This document shows, piece after piece, positions 11,030-22,799 of a DNA stretch of 64,000 nt. The notes under the pieces are model-generated. The model made no database searches, had not been told where the DNA came from, and worked only from the letters and a program-made list of their open reading frames with translations. Both the position numbers and the translations under genes were made by a program. This DNA is from Monoplex corrugatus (taxonomy: Eukaryota > Mollusca > Gastropoda > Littorinimorpha > Ranellidae), in contig CM060314.1 of the NCBI GenBank assembly GCA_030674185.1, positions 19,139,587-19,203,586 on the forward strand, written 5' to 3'. The stretch's first letter is position 1, and each line of letters opens with the position of its first letter.

Positions 11030-11460
11030 GACTGGAGTGTACTGAGCCTACGTAATTAGTACCTTACTACATGGCAGCAAGAGCTGGATAACCTATGCAT
11101 GCTAAGAACACGGCATCAATAGCTTCCACCCACAGTACTTGTGCCAAAAATCCTGGACATTTCCTGTAAAGAGTGTCTGCCAAACAGGGACGTCCTTGAC
11201 CAGGCCAACATGCCAAGCACGTATGTCTCCTCACATAACGAGAATGAGCGAGCTTGGCCATGTCTGCCGAAGCAGGATGGTCGCATCCCAAAAGATATCG
11301 TGTATAAGGAGCCAGCTGTGGAATCCTGGCCCACAGGGTTCTCACTGCTGGGACGTAGGGACATTACAAACGCAACCTGAAGTCTGCTGATATCAATGCA
11401 AACACCTTCGAAGAGACAGCTACAAATCGCTGTACCTGGCGATAGACTGTACATAAGACA
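11030..11460 (+). mobile_element. LINE fragment (post-RT region)
   Basis: The frame LCQKSWTFPVKSVCQTGT followed by RMSELGHVCRSRM resembles the LRKILHISWKDKVPNTEV...LRWTGHVTRM segment that follows the RT domain in several LINE families, here decayed. It abuts LINE-B copy 2. Confidence 0.55.
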
Positions 11461-11464
11461 CAGC

Positions 11465-11965
11465 CATTCATCATCATCATCATCAGGTGCCCTGCCGCAT
11501 GGCGTTGGCGACCATGGACTTCCAACCATCTCTATCTCTCGTTGCCCCCAGCATCTCCCCCACCTTTCTCATCCCCAGCCACTCTGCAAGTCCATCCAGC
11601 ATTCTCTCCCTGGGTCTACCTGGTGCTCTCTTTCCCTCCAGCTTCCCCGTTGTGACCAGGTGCTCCAAATCCCCCTTCCTCATAAAATGGCCTATAAATG
11701 TTGCTTGTCTTTTCCTAATCTTCCTTATGAGTGATCTACTTGTGTCTGCCTCCATCAAGACTGTCTCGTTTGTTTTCTTTGCTGTCCATGGAACTCTCAA
11801 CATTCTTCTGAGAAACCACATCTCGGCTGCCTCAATCCTGCTCTGGCTTTGCTTGCTGACTGTCCACGCCTCGCATCCGTACAACAGTATTGGTTCTATA
11901 TAACATTCAAGGACTCTCTTTCTGATGTTAATTGATAGGCATTTGTTGGTAAGAATGCTTGCCAT
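11465..11965 (-). mobile_element. LINE-B copy 2 (3' end)
   Basis: A single open minus frame (11483-11965, 160 residues) carries the same C-terminus as copy 1 without the internal stop and ends in AMRQGT. It is followed by the (GATGAT)n tail at 11465-11485. It is 5'-truncated near 11965 and was probably inserted later than copy 1. Confidence 0.85.
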
Positions 11966-13282
11966 TGCAGAGGAGAAACAATTTCAACTGTGGTTTGATA
12001 AAAAGTGAAGGCACGCTGCCGCAGCAACCACACAGCTACAGCCATTAGCCTTCATGTGCGTCAGCTGTGCTAAGGACTGCCCTTCAACAATCGGTCTGTT
12101 GAGCCACAGCCGACGTTGTTCCACACCCAACTGACTCCTTGCCTGGGCACATCCATGGCTGATTAGACAGACGGAGCCATGTGTTGTTAACTAATAATCA
12201 TCACGGTAGGCTAACTACTGTACTCTTGCGTATAAACTTTATCCACTGGTAAGTTCTTGAAGTTCTCATTCATTCATGTGACCTATAACTTATTGTACTA
12301 TAAAATTGTATGTTCTGTCATCCACTCCAACTGAAGCTACTATTAAGATGATGTAATTTGATCTGGAATTGATGAACGGGTAGGCATACTGATCTTCAGC
12401 ACCTGATGTGGGTTTTCACTTAGAATAGAATACCAGTACTGGAGTATCATGTTCTTACACAGGCAGTGCATGGGAAGGTCTTCTGTGGCCTGTAAGCTAA
12501 CATGCTGACATATATTCTCCATCAGTGCAACCCCTACCCATCCACGTGAAAACTTCCACCTTCTTCCTTCACTGATCCCATAATCAGCGGGTGGTTGGGA
12601 CACTCGTGAGATGCAGTAGTGGACAGGGTCATCCTTTCTGTCTCGGGTGTACAGCAACAAGCATACTGTACTGAGACTGTTCCAACCTTTACATTCAAGT
12701 CTCCCATCACAATCGTCAAGTCATATACAATGTCGTCTAGGTCAGCATGCAACTGGTCGTGAAATACATCTTCGCTTTCTCCATGATTGCTGTTTGTTGG
12801 AACATAGCACTGGGGAGAGTGTTGATGTGTTTTACTCGATAATTCCAAGCGCTCACGTGCACACTGCAGCGTTTCATCTCTAATGTTAATTAGGCTGGTT
12901 TACCTGTTTCATATATAGTTCTCATGTTCCAGAATCTAATCTAATTTTTATATTTGGCGTTCACGACTTCCATCATGCTATCTGTTGCTTCCGTTCGGCT
13001 TTCATCACCATTATTCATTCCAGTATTCTTTGACAATTCTGAACACCCATCACACACAACAGTGACGATGTCTTCTTCCGCTATTTCCGTAACAAGGCTT
13101 TTTTTCCTGGCATTGAGATGTTAGCCCTGTTCCTATCTTCCATCCTGGAGGTCCAGGCTTTGACACTCACCACCCAGCTCTTTCTCTGTCGTCTTCAGAG
13201 ATGGCCTCCTTCCAGAATAACCCGAAGGATGGTTCCACTCACAGTTTGTCTAAGGTCCTTCTGCCGATGTCATTTAACTTTC

Positions 13283-13462
13283 AGTTTCAATTTCTCAAGA
13301 TGACGTCTTCGCGCTCGGAATGAATTCAGTATACACTAACATCCCACGTGCTATGTGATGGAGAAGATCCAGAATGATCACAGCACAAGCCTTAAGCCTG
13401 CAAACAAACCCATGAGCTGGCCAGGTCCTGAGATCTGACCTAGATAGTTCCATAGCCCTGAG
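13283..13462 (+). mobile_element. SINE family 1, copy 1 (diverged)
   Basis: It begins tcagtttcaatttctcaaga, passes through gctcggaatgaattc (similar to a pol III B box) and ends around gagctggccaggtcctgag. The order is the same at 15.8, 25.8 and 32.1 kb. The type is common in gastropod genomes. Confidence 0.7.
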
Positions 13463-14007
13463 GTCGTATGGGAGTGAGGTGGCAGAGACTTCAACTTTTC
13501 CTGGGGCCAGCACCACGAGGGCGGCGCCCATCCCCTCTCCCTGTCACTTAAAGGCATTTCAACTTGTGCCCAGATGACTGTAAGAGCTGACCTTTTTTAA
13601 ACCTTTTAAGACTTGAAGATCATTGCTTTGGCGTTTGCGATTACGTGCTCGTGTATTACGGGAGTGTTTCCTTGTCTGGTTTGTTGATGTCTTGCCCGTG
13701 CCGTACTGGGCTTCTGTTATTTTCTTGGCGTAAACATCTATATTTGTTTTATCATGTTGATGCTACACTGGGTTTCTGATTGATTCCTTCTTAGTGTTTT
13801 ATGACGTGAACTTCTACATCTCTTATCTTTCTCACTTATCATGTCGAAAAGGTCCAGTATGAAGAAGGGAATGAAGTTCATGGACGACTTATAATATATT
13901 TATCTATCTGTGTACTTTTGATCGATTTATTTATTTTTATTCTTCAGATCCACATGCGCTACCAACTGTAAGTTTTCGACATAACACTGTGCTAAAATAT
14001 TCGCTGA

Positions 14008-14009
<2 letters not shown>

Positions 14010-14101
<92 letters not shown>

Positions 14102-14198
14102 GCACACACACATACACACCCTCTCACACACACACTCAAACATGTATATACACACACAAACACACACACACACGCACACACACACACACTCACACACA

Positions 14199-14287
<89 letters not shown>
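14010..14287 (+). repeat. (CA)n microsatellite
   Basis: About 278 bases of CA dinucleotide, interrupted near 14100-14205. The open frames on both strands are artefacts. Confidence 0.98.
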
Positions 14288-14288
<1 letters not shown>

Positions 14289-14856
14289 GTTGAGAAAAGA
14301 AAACAGTGTAAACAAAGCACAACAAATATAACATTACAGGACGCGTCAAACTTCCGTTTATTTTAACCTACCTGTGAAATATGTAGAATTTGTTTTTAGT
14401 ATTGTTGTATTCTTAGACTTGTTTTGAACAGTTTAAGTTTTTGTCATCAATTTAAACAAAACAAAACGATCGTGCGGTTTTAAGATGTTAGAATATCAGT
14501 GCATCTACAACTTTCTGTGTGAGGGTGGTCGTTTGTTTCTTTCGTTCTTTTCTATATTTTTTAAACATTTATGGACAAGGCTTTTACATTCGTCGCCTAC
14601 ATGGCACCATCATTGCGGTAAGGCTGTAGAATGTCATGAAGATTTCATGCATCAGATTTAGCAGGTTTTGTTCGCTCGATCTTCATCAGAGAGATTAGAG
14701 GGATTGTATAACCTGTAAAGTCTGTCTTGTTAACCAAAAACTGTTTAGAAAGTTTCTTTTTTTATATATATATGTATTGTGTTTTGGGTAACAGATTCAC
14801 AGTAACACAGCACGACTTTCAGGTTTATTTGGAATTTATTTATGCTTTCACATTAT

Positions 14857-15012
14857 TATTATTATTGTTGTTGTTGTCGTCATCATCATCATCGTCATCA
14901 TCATTATTAGTAGTATTAGTATTGTTATTATTATTATTATTATTATTGTATTATTATAGTTATATAGTAGTAGTAGTAGTAGTAGTATTGTTGTTGTTGT
15001 TGCTGTTGTTGT
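14857..15012 (+). repeat. Trinucleotide cluster (ATT/TCA/TAG/TTG)n
   Basis: Successive short blocks of different trinucleotide repeats. Confidence 0.95.
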
Positions 15013-15039
15013 AATTTTGTCAAACCGTACTAAAGGTGT

Positions 15040-15780
15040 GAAAAGAAAGTTTCTTGGAACTACACACGTCCAGCTACCCCACTTCCACAAACAACACACA
15101 AAGTCCACATATGGTATGACCAGTCACAAACTGTGTGCGGTACTTTTTCTTTTACATGGCTACATAAACAATTTACGCTGGTTTTTATAACTCCCATTTT
15201 TCGAAGCATGACATTTGTTCCTATGGTTCAGTGTATAAGTCTAAGTCGAAACCATTTCATTCTGATATCTCGAATCGTTTTTACTTAAAAAATGAATTCC
15301 ATTAAACATTTCTACAAAGTTTTATTTCCCAGTGATTATAAATATTGTGCTTTTGTATCATTCTTAAATAATGTATCATAATATAACAATGTACTTCTGG
15401 TAATTGAGAACAGCTTTTGTTAGGGAATATTCATATCCATTGTCTTATCATCATGCATAGTAACATTGCTCCTCTTTATTCAATATTTTACTGCAAGCTT
15501 AGAAGTTGTATATGTAATAAAATCTACACGTTTATTATATTTCCGTTTAAGTTTTTCACAGGATAGGAAGTTATCATTGTCCAAGAAAGCTCGCAACACA
15601 ACAAAAACCTCTTGTTATCCATTGTCTATGTCTTGCTAAATTTCTTTCCAATCTGTATCTATTCGTTATAACCTAAGGTTTCTGCACAGACTTCGTCTTT
15701 AGTGCTAAGCCTTACGTTTGACGACTGGATAATTTAGATATCCTACGAATGGACACGCAGAGTACTAAGAGCAAGTTGCC
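15040..15780. other. AT-rich stretch without a gene
   Basis: I see no open frame of note, no transposon motif and no RNA gene. Confidence 0.6.
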
Positions 15781-15786
15781 CACACT

Positions 15787-16050
15787 GTCAGTTTCAGTTT
15801 CTCAAGATGACGTCTCAGCGCTCGGAACGAATTCCATTTGCACTACCGTCACAGGTGCCATGTGTATGGTGATCATGGCACAAGCCCTAAGCCTGTACTT
15901 AAACCCATGAGCTGGCCAGGTCCTGAGGCCTTACCTAAGTCTATGTTTGACCTAGTCTTTGGTTTATACTGGTGTTGTATCAGCCTATCACTGGAATAAT
16001 CTTGGTTACATGTAAATGACATATGTATCTGTGTATCTTATCTGTCAATT
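15787..16050 (+). mobile_element. SINE family 1, copy 2
   Basis: It begins gtttcagtttctcaagatga and carries gctcggaacgaattcc. A tail segment (aatcttggttacatgtaaat at about 15997-16016) is shared with the copy at 25.8-26.07 kb, so the repeat unit is at least 260 bases long. Confidence 0.75.
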
Positions 16051-16218
16051 AGCCTTAACTCTTTCACTCCACCAGTTTCCGCTATCACCTTGGACAAAAG
16101 ATGAGAAAACAGGTTAACCTGATCACCAATGTTTGCCTTCTTTGACTGGGAACAGCCATCGACAGTCAGTGTGATGCTGGCAGTTATGGGATTAGTGAAG
16201 CTCTTCCACAGGATCAGT

Positions 16219-16290
16219 TGCTGTGGTCCAGTGGTTAGCAAAATGCACTGCCGACCGGAAGGTTGTGGGTTCAGTTCAGATCTTAACAGT
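16219..16290 (+). mobile_element. tRNA-like SINE head followed by (GT)n at 16303-16455
   Basis: GCTGTGGTCCAGTGGTTAGC resembles a pol III A box, and ggttgtgggttcagttc a degraded B box. The same arrangement, better preserved, is found at 37.9-38.2 kb on the minus strand. The (GT)n tract follows directly. Confidence 0.5.
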
Positions 16291-16301
16291 CCTGTCCAAA
16301 G

Positions 16302-16433
<132 letters not shown>

Positions 16434-16643
16434 GTTGTGTATGTGTCTGTGTATGCGTGTATGTGTATGTCAACTTCTCTCACTGCACCAATTCCCTTTA
16501 GTTCGTCTGTAAAGATGTCAAAAATGCCCTACGTTTCTTCACCAACATAATGCAGAAGCATCGCTTTTTTTTTTCGTCATTCACATCTAGTGGGCATAAC
16601 AAATTTTCGAATCTGTCCAACCACTTTTTCTACCGAGGTCCGG

Positions 16644-16786
16644 TGTCGTAGAATATTTCGGAACCAGGATAAATCGGAACCGGTTCCCAAAAATCCTAGG
16701 ATATTTCGGAACCATTCCCATTTATCCCGCACCTGGCGGCAGGATATTTGGGAACCTCCAGGATATTTCGGAACCACCATCTAGAC
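16644..16786 (+). repeat. Ginger1 left terminal inverted repeat
   Basis: It pairs with 20487-20635 in inverted orientation. It is built of sub-repeats of aggatatttcggaacc and gggaacc-type motifs, probably transposase binding sites. Confidence 0.85.
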
Positions 16787-16944
16787 GCTTTCATATGATT
16801 TTCTTAGTTTCTAGACGCTTTCAAATCAGAGTTTACACTTTGTACACTTTTTATTTGTTATTCATTCAAAGTAGGCTGGCTTTCATGAGTTTGTGCAAAG
16901 TAAACAAGTAAAAACAAGTAAAAAAGTAAACTCGTTCATCTCGT

Positions 16945-19841
16945 TCATCTGAATCCAACCACTGGTGCATAGTGGCACCTGGTGCTGTTGTCCAGATAAA
17001 GTGCGCACGGTGTAGGCTGGTCCTTGGTGAACTTGTATGGTTTGCGCTGGTCCACTGGTTTCTTCGACTCCTCTGCAGCGGCCTTCTGTGCGGCTTTTTG
17101 TTCCTCCACCATTGCAGGAGACACATAGGGGAATCTACCCCAGGAGAGTTTGTCCTGGTCGGGTGAAGTGCCTTGCCCAAATGTGTAGGTGTAAATATCC
17201 ATCTGCAGAATCTGGGCAGCCGTGAATATTTCAACTTCTGTGCCCCACACTGAAGACCGTGGCATATTGGTGCGCAGAATGTACTTCCAGACGGGCTCCC
17301 GCCCAGTGAATTGCTGGATCACTGAACCTGGACCTGCCTTGGCAATCGCTTCTGTAATGACAGCTCTGACCATCAGGTGGTCCTCTTCGTCACCAGATAT
17401 AAGGTAGGCCAACGCACGGAAGAGGCAGTTCCCATCCCCTTGCACCTTCCTGGTGACCAGAGTTTCAGTAATCTTGTGCCCATTCACCTTCCAGCAGTAC
17501 TTGACCTTCTGGGCGCTCAGGCCTCCCATTCTTTCGCAGAGGACTCTCCTCTCAGCAATGGTCGTGCAGGGGTTGAAGGAGTACTTAGTAGACTCTGTGC
17601 AGCCAATCACAATGCTCATGTCCACATCCTCCTCGTCATCAAACTCCATACGTCCAGCAGGCCCAGGTGGGGGGATCACTTTGATCCAGTCAGCTTCCTT
17701 GGTGGAAACTTCTGTGGATGGAGCAAATGAGGCCTTCTTGACGCGCTTGGGTTTTGGTGGGGCAGTTGCTTCACATTGGCCTTCTGTGCGCTCTGAGGTT
17801 TGAGAAGCAGTCGCTGATTCTTGTGATGAGGGGTGTGCTGAGTCTGGTGCTGATCCTTGAGAAGAAGCTGGAGCGGATTCTTGAGAAGAGGCGAACACTG
17901 AAGCAGGTCTCTTTTTGGGTTGACGTGATTTGTAGTTGGCTGGTGCGTCTGGAAGGTCCAGATGGGGGAACCCTTCTTGTGGGTTGTGGTACAATTTCGG
18001 GTTGCTTGCATTCACCTGTTGGGCCAGTACCTTACCCTCTTCAGTCATCAGCGTGTATCTAGATTTCTTGGCATCCACAGACACGATTGTGTAGGGCCCC
18101 ATGAACTGGTAGTCCATTTTGCCACCCTTCCTGCCGCTGTGCATCATGTTCCGCTTCATAACCTTGGTACCCACTTCAAGGGGCTTGCCTGCTTGGTGTC
18201 TTCTATCAAAATAGTCCTTCTGGACGCTCTGCTCCTTGGCAATGTTCTGGGACACAGTTTTGAAGATATCTTCACGGATGGCCTTTGCTGACTCGAAAAC
18301 CTCCTCTTGGCTGACTTCCTGTTGTTCAGATTCAAGTTGCTTCTCCAGGTTGCGCGCCTCCTCTTCTGAGATGTCATCCCCCTCAGGTTTGTTGTGCAGT
18401 AGATCAACTGGCAGGGTCATCTTGCGTCCAAACATTATCTCAAAGGGAGATCTCCTGTTGCCCGCCTTCTGGACGCTCTGAAGGAGTAGGCTATGGCGTC
18501 AAGAAGTTTATACCAGTCACTGGGTTGGTCTTGGACTGATTTCCTCAGAGCTGTAAGGGTGCTGGCATTCTGGCGTTCACAAAGTCCATTGGCCTGTGGA
18601 TGGTATGCCCCTGTGATGCGGTGGTGCAGGCCAGTAAGGCCATACAGACGGTCAGACACTGCATTGCAGAATTCTCTGCCCTGATCTGTGATGTGTATTT
18701 TGGCGGGGCCATACCTGCACATTAATGAGAAGAGGCAGTTTCCAACAGATTCAGCAGTTTTGTCCTTCAGGGCGAACAGTTCTACCCACTTGGAGAAGTA
18801 ATCAATGGCAGTGAACACATACAGATGACCTTCTGGACTCTCAGGGAAGGGGCCCATGAGATCGATGCCAATTTGCTGCCACACTCCTTGAGGGACAGGG
18901 ATGGGTTGCAGAGTCTGCTTTCCCTTCTCCAAATTGCTCACCTTGTTGCGCTGACACTCTGTACAGGATTTGATGTACTTCTTGACGTCTTGTGTGATAC
19001 GCGGCCAAAAGTATCTGGTGGAGAGGTGATTTGCCACAGTGTTCCAACCCAGGTGGCCACCAAGCGCTTTTGATTCTTTGGATGTGCCAATTCCACTGTG
19101 GATGCACTGGATGATGGTCAGCTGCTCCTTCTGGTCGGCCACTACCTCCAGATCCTTCCCACTCTTCTTGAACATCAACTTGTTTCCATTCAGGAAATAC
19201 TTGTGGCGTGCTTGGAAAATTAATTTGTTCTTGGCCTTCCGGTCACTGAAGGTGGGGAGGGTACCATCAAGTAGGAACTTCCTTGTTTGCTCCATCCTGC
19301 GTGCCCATTCATCAGAAGGGAGGGGGGCCCTGATGGTGCCATTCCATCGTTTTCTACCATCAGAGCACTTCTGGGTCTGGGTAGCCTGTGTGTCAAAGTC
19401 CTCAAAGGAATCATCGTCAGAAGGTACATACTCTGAATCTCCTGTGTCCTTCTGGTCGCTTGAAGAAGTAGACTGTGTAGAAGATGTTGTTGTTGAAACA
19501 CTGGCCTTCTGTTCGCTGGAATCACTGGATACAGGCTGGCCCCGCCCTGAAAGGGATCGCAAAACGTAGGAAAACGTGAGTAGGAGGGTAGGGATGAAGG
19601 GACAAAGTGCACGAATCAGAAAGATAATAAGCGAGAAAGAAAGAAAAATGAGAGAGAGCGAGAGAGAGCGAGAGAGAGAGAGAGAGAGAGAGAGGGGAGA
19701 GAGAGAGAGAGAGAAAACAAGAGATAGAGTGATAGATAAAGAGAGAGAGAGAGAGAGATGGGGTGAGAGAGAGAGAGAGAAGAGAAAAAACAAGAGATAG
19801 AGTGATAGATAGATAAAGAGAGAGAGAGAGAGAGATGGGGT

Positions 19842-19899
<58 letters not shown>

Positions 19900-20171
19900 G
19901 AATACTCAGTACCAGTAGTGGATGTTGTTGTTGAAACACTGGCCTTCTGTTCGCTGGAATCACTGGATACAGGCTGGCTTGGCACAGAAATTTCCACTTC
20001 TTTGCCTTGATTCAACTGTTCCCAGATATGATCTGGGATATCAAAATCAATACTCCCGTCATCTAGCACTTCTCTCTCCATTTTACAGAATCTTGATCTC
20101 CGTCTAGAAGGTTTTGATGTACGCTGACGCGCTATTGCGTCACAAAGCGTGAAACTAGCCTTAGTGAACAT
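16945..20171 (-). CDS. Ginger1 transposase: HHCC integrase, GPY/F domain and OTU cysteine protease (one intron, one frameshift)
   Basis: The start is ATG at 20171; a second candidate is at 20081. Exon 1 ends at 19913 (G|GTACTG) and exon 2 starts at 19546 after ctttcag; both junctions are phase 1. Exon 2 encodes an integrase: an HHCC zinc finger (GGHLGWNTVANH, then CTECQ) with RYFWPR, and DDE residues in IGIDLMGPF, ITDQGREF and NGLCERQN. After a one-base deletion near 18465 the frame continues from FEIMFGRK. It carries a GPY motif (MGPYTIV), a Ser/Pro/Gln-rich linker, and an OTU domain with the catalytic DGNC loop (QGDGNCLFRAL) and the late His (RCHYAPVV). The integrase should cut and join element ends. 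The OTU domain could remove ubiquitin or process the protein, but its role is not established. The frameshift separates integrase from GPY and OTU unless it is an assembly error. Confidence 0.85.
19547..19912 (-). repeat. Intron of the Ginger1 gene filled by (CT)n, flanked by a 58-bp direct duplication
   Basis: On the + strand the interval is mostly (GA)n. A 58-base identical sequence lies at 19483-19540 and 19921-19978, one copy in each flanking exon, so the spliced protein would contain QPVSSDSSEQKASVSTTT twice. Confidence 0.75.
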
Positions 20172-20486
20172 TTGTTCGCCACAGGCGTGGGAAAACTCAC
20201 GCGCTGGAGTACAGTGAATTGTAACTCAGTGAATTTTGACACGGAATGATGCAAACAGAATATTAGTGAAGCCTTGAAGTGAAGGAATATGTATCAATCT
20301 TCATTCTCTTATTAGTGAAGCCATTTGGGCCTTCTCTGCGTGAATGCATCATAAACAAAGAGATAAACAGGTAGGTGAGAAGAGATTTATTGCACAACCT
20401 CATCAAAGCGGCCACAGTGTGAGAAACTCATCAAAATCTGTTTAGAAAAAGTCATAAAGTCAAAAATTCAAGTGGGCTAATGACCT

Positions 20487-20635
20487 TCTAGACGGTTCCG
20501 AAATATCCTGGTGGTTCCCAAATATCCTGCCACTAGAGTCAGGATTAATCGGAATGGTTCCCAAAAATCCTGCCACCAGGGCCAGGATAAATCGGAATGG
20601 TTCCCATTCGTCCGGTTCCGAAATATCCTGTGACA
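20487..20635 (-). repeat. Ginger1 right terminal inverted repeat
   Basis: It is the inverted counterpart of 16644-16786, with the same sub-repeats and inner boundary (tctaga). The outer end abuts CCGG. Confidence 0.85.
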
Positions 20636-20887
20636 CCGGCCGATTGTTCGTCTGCATGCGCGTCTATCGAAGGAAATGCTGGTAGATTTGTTGTCATCAC
20701 TGAAAGTTCGTTGTTCTTGTAATCCTCGTCACCAAAAACGTAAAAGCTACGTCTGTCTTGCTTCCTTTCAATTAAATTCGAACACAGTTCGTGTGTTTTA
20801 GCACTTTAACAACTTGCTGCTAACGTGAACAAATCATAGACAGCGGTTGTAAGTGTATCTGTAATATGCATGTCTCTTACGTATATT

Positions 20888-21005
20888 CATCATCATCATG
20901 TGTCCTGATGCATGGCGTTGGCGATCATGGCCATCCACACGAATCTGTCTCTGCAAGAACATCTCGCACCCTCTCTGTCTTCAGCCACCTTGCAAGTCCG
21001 TTTTA
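20888..21005 (-). mobile_element. LINE-B copy 3 (last ~115 bases only)
   Basis: The (ATC)n tail and the MRQG-encoding end recur, then similarity to the other LINE-B copies stops near 21005. It is strongly 5'-truncated. Confidence 0.7.
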
Positions 21006-21418
21006 TTGCTGAGTTTTAAAAAAAATTTTTTTTATTAATGCGGTTTGTGCAGTTGTAGGTAAAACATTTAAGAACAGCTATTTGTCCCACTGGGATGATT
21101 AATCCTTTCATTCAGACCTTGAGTAACGCTAAGATTTCAGAACATCTATTGTCGTAAAGAAGTAGTTCACAGCCTGTTTAGTCCGTATTTCACCAAGCGC
21201 CTAAAATTCTAAACTTCAGTAGATTCTATTCCATTCTTAGACATGGCAAATGTTTTGTTGTGGAATTTTTTTTATTTCTAATCCATACGACCTGTGTTTT
21301 ACTAGTGTTTATTGATAAATTTGATGGCCATCAAAAATGTTTTCCTGTGTCAAAGTTTCTGCAAAAGAAGTTGCGCACAGTGTGTTATAGTGTGTGTGTG
21401 TGTCATCTGCATACTGTG

Positions 21419-21510
<92 letters not shown>

Positions 21511-22119
21511 TGTATGTGCATACAGTCGTTCATACGAACGTCGTTTATTCTCTCAGTTTCTCTAGTTACAGCTCCAAGTTTTATGCAGAAAGAGAGGAAA
21601 TTTGTTAGGACTCAGGAAGTCTTCAGAAAGACAGGAAGGCTTGTTAGAGCTCCAGGTTTTAAGCAGAAAGAAATCACAGATTAATTTAGATAGCATACAT
21701 TGCAACCAGTCGCCACTTCCTAATGTTTTCATTTATCACCCAGATGTTTCTATCCAGTGTCGTATCTGAGTAAGAGAAACTCTGCAGATAGTTGAAAACA
21801 CGAATCAGCTATGCCGATAATACCAAACACACATTGCTCAGATATGAGAATCATTGTTGTGTGATCTTTCTCTTATATTCCTTAAACCAAACGCTTTAAT
21901 CTAATCTACAAATCAATCGTAAAGTTTTATACTTTATCTCCATTTGATTTTTCTAGCGCACGCCTGTTGAAGCGGGTTATCAAAAGCGCACGACTGTCAG
22001 GTGGAGCCTTACCAAGGAGAGTAAATGTAGGTACGAACCCTCAGCCCCAAGACAGAGAAAGAAGAGTTGTCTCACATGCAATGACAAAATGTATGTACAT
22101 TTACTCCTCTTACAATTTG

Positions 22120-22193
<74 letters not shown>

Positions 22194-22580
22194 AGTAGAG
22201 AAGAGAAGAGAAAAAAAAAAAAGAGAGAGAGAGACAATATTAAACAAAACGGGTGCAGGGGTGAAAATCTGAATTGGATTGAAAACTTGACTGTTGCCAG
22301 CATTTGCTGTCAATTATTCAAATCGTTTTGCAGTTATGACACAGGAAATAATGATGGAAGCAGGGATGATGATAATAATATTTTCATCGTTGTTATCCTG
22401 ATCGTCATTACAGCAATAATCATCATCATCGTCGTCATCGTCGTCGTCAGCATCATCATTCTTAAAAGCTCTTCACAATCTCCAAATTCTATGCCTCACA
22501 ACACCCACCCTTCTCTTTCATCCATCAATCCACCTCCCTTGAGCTACATTCCCGCTTCCCTTTGATACACACTATCTGTT
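21006..22580. repeat. Gene-free stretch with (GT)n 21421-21510 and (AG)n 22125-22240
   Basis: A short dispersed repeat (ggtacgaaccctcagcccca) at about 22030-22090 recurs near 58.8 and 59.87 kb. Otherwise only microsatellites are seen. Confidence 0.7.
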
Positions 22581-22583
22581 TCG

Positions 22584-22790
<207 letters not shown>

Positions 22791-22799
22791 AAAATCTAA

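Larger units (their letters stand above)
12200..14770. repeat. Segmental duplication, copy 1
   Basis: This block is colinear with 25.6-31.1 kb. Matching landmarks are AAGGTCCAGTATGAAGAAG (about 13850) with aagatgcctactatgcagaag (about 28270), CATGCGCTACCAACTGTAAG with catgtgcaacaaacagtaag, and TATAACCTGTAAAG (14708) with the same string near 31030. Within it, minus 12343-12850 holds a decayed LINE endonuclease (TIVMGDLNVKVG). A (CA)n block lies at 14010-14287. Confidence 0.75.
16644..20635 (-). mobile_element. Ginger1-type DNA transposon, 3,992 bp, CCGG target duplication
   Basis: Both ends read CCGG then TGTC when viewed inward. The left end has CCGG at 16640-16643 then tgtcgtagaatatttcgg. 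The right end, read on the minus strand, has CCGG (20636-20639) then tgtcacaggatatttcgg. Terminal inverted repeats of about 145 bases reach 16786 and 20487. Inside is one minus-strand gene for a Gypsy-like integrase with a GPY motif and a C-terminal OTU protease. CCGG target duplications, TIRs starting TGT and a C-terminal protease are the published hallmarks of Ginger1 cut-and-paste transposons. No gag, protease, reverse transcriptase or LTR is present, so it is not a Gypsy retroelement. A frameshift near 18465 makes this copy probably non-autonomous. Confidence 0.9.

Noticed and set aside
13937..14366. Cys-Val and Thr-His open frames, also at 16.3, 22.6, 23.8, 25.2 and 58.2 kb
   Set aside because: They are translations of (CA)n/(GT)n microsatellites.
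16644..20635. Gypsy LTR retrotransposon
   Set aside because: The integrase looks Gypsy-like, but there is no gag, RT or LTR, and the CCGG duplications with TIRs and an OTU domain fit Ginger1.
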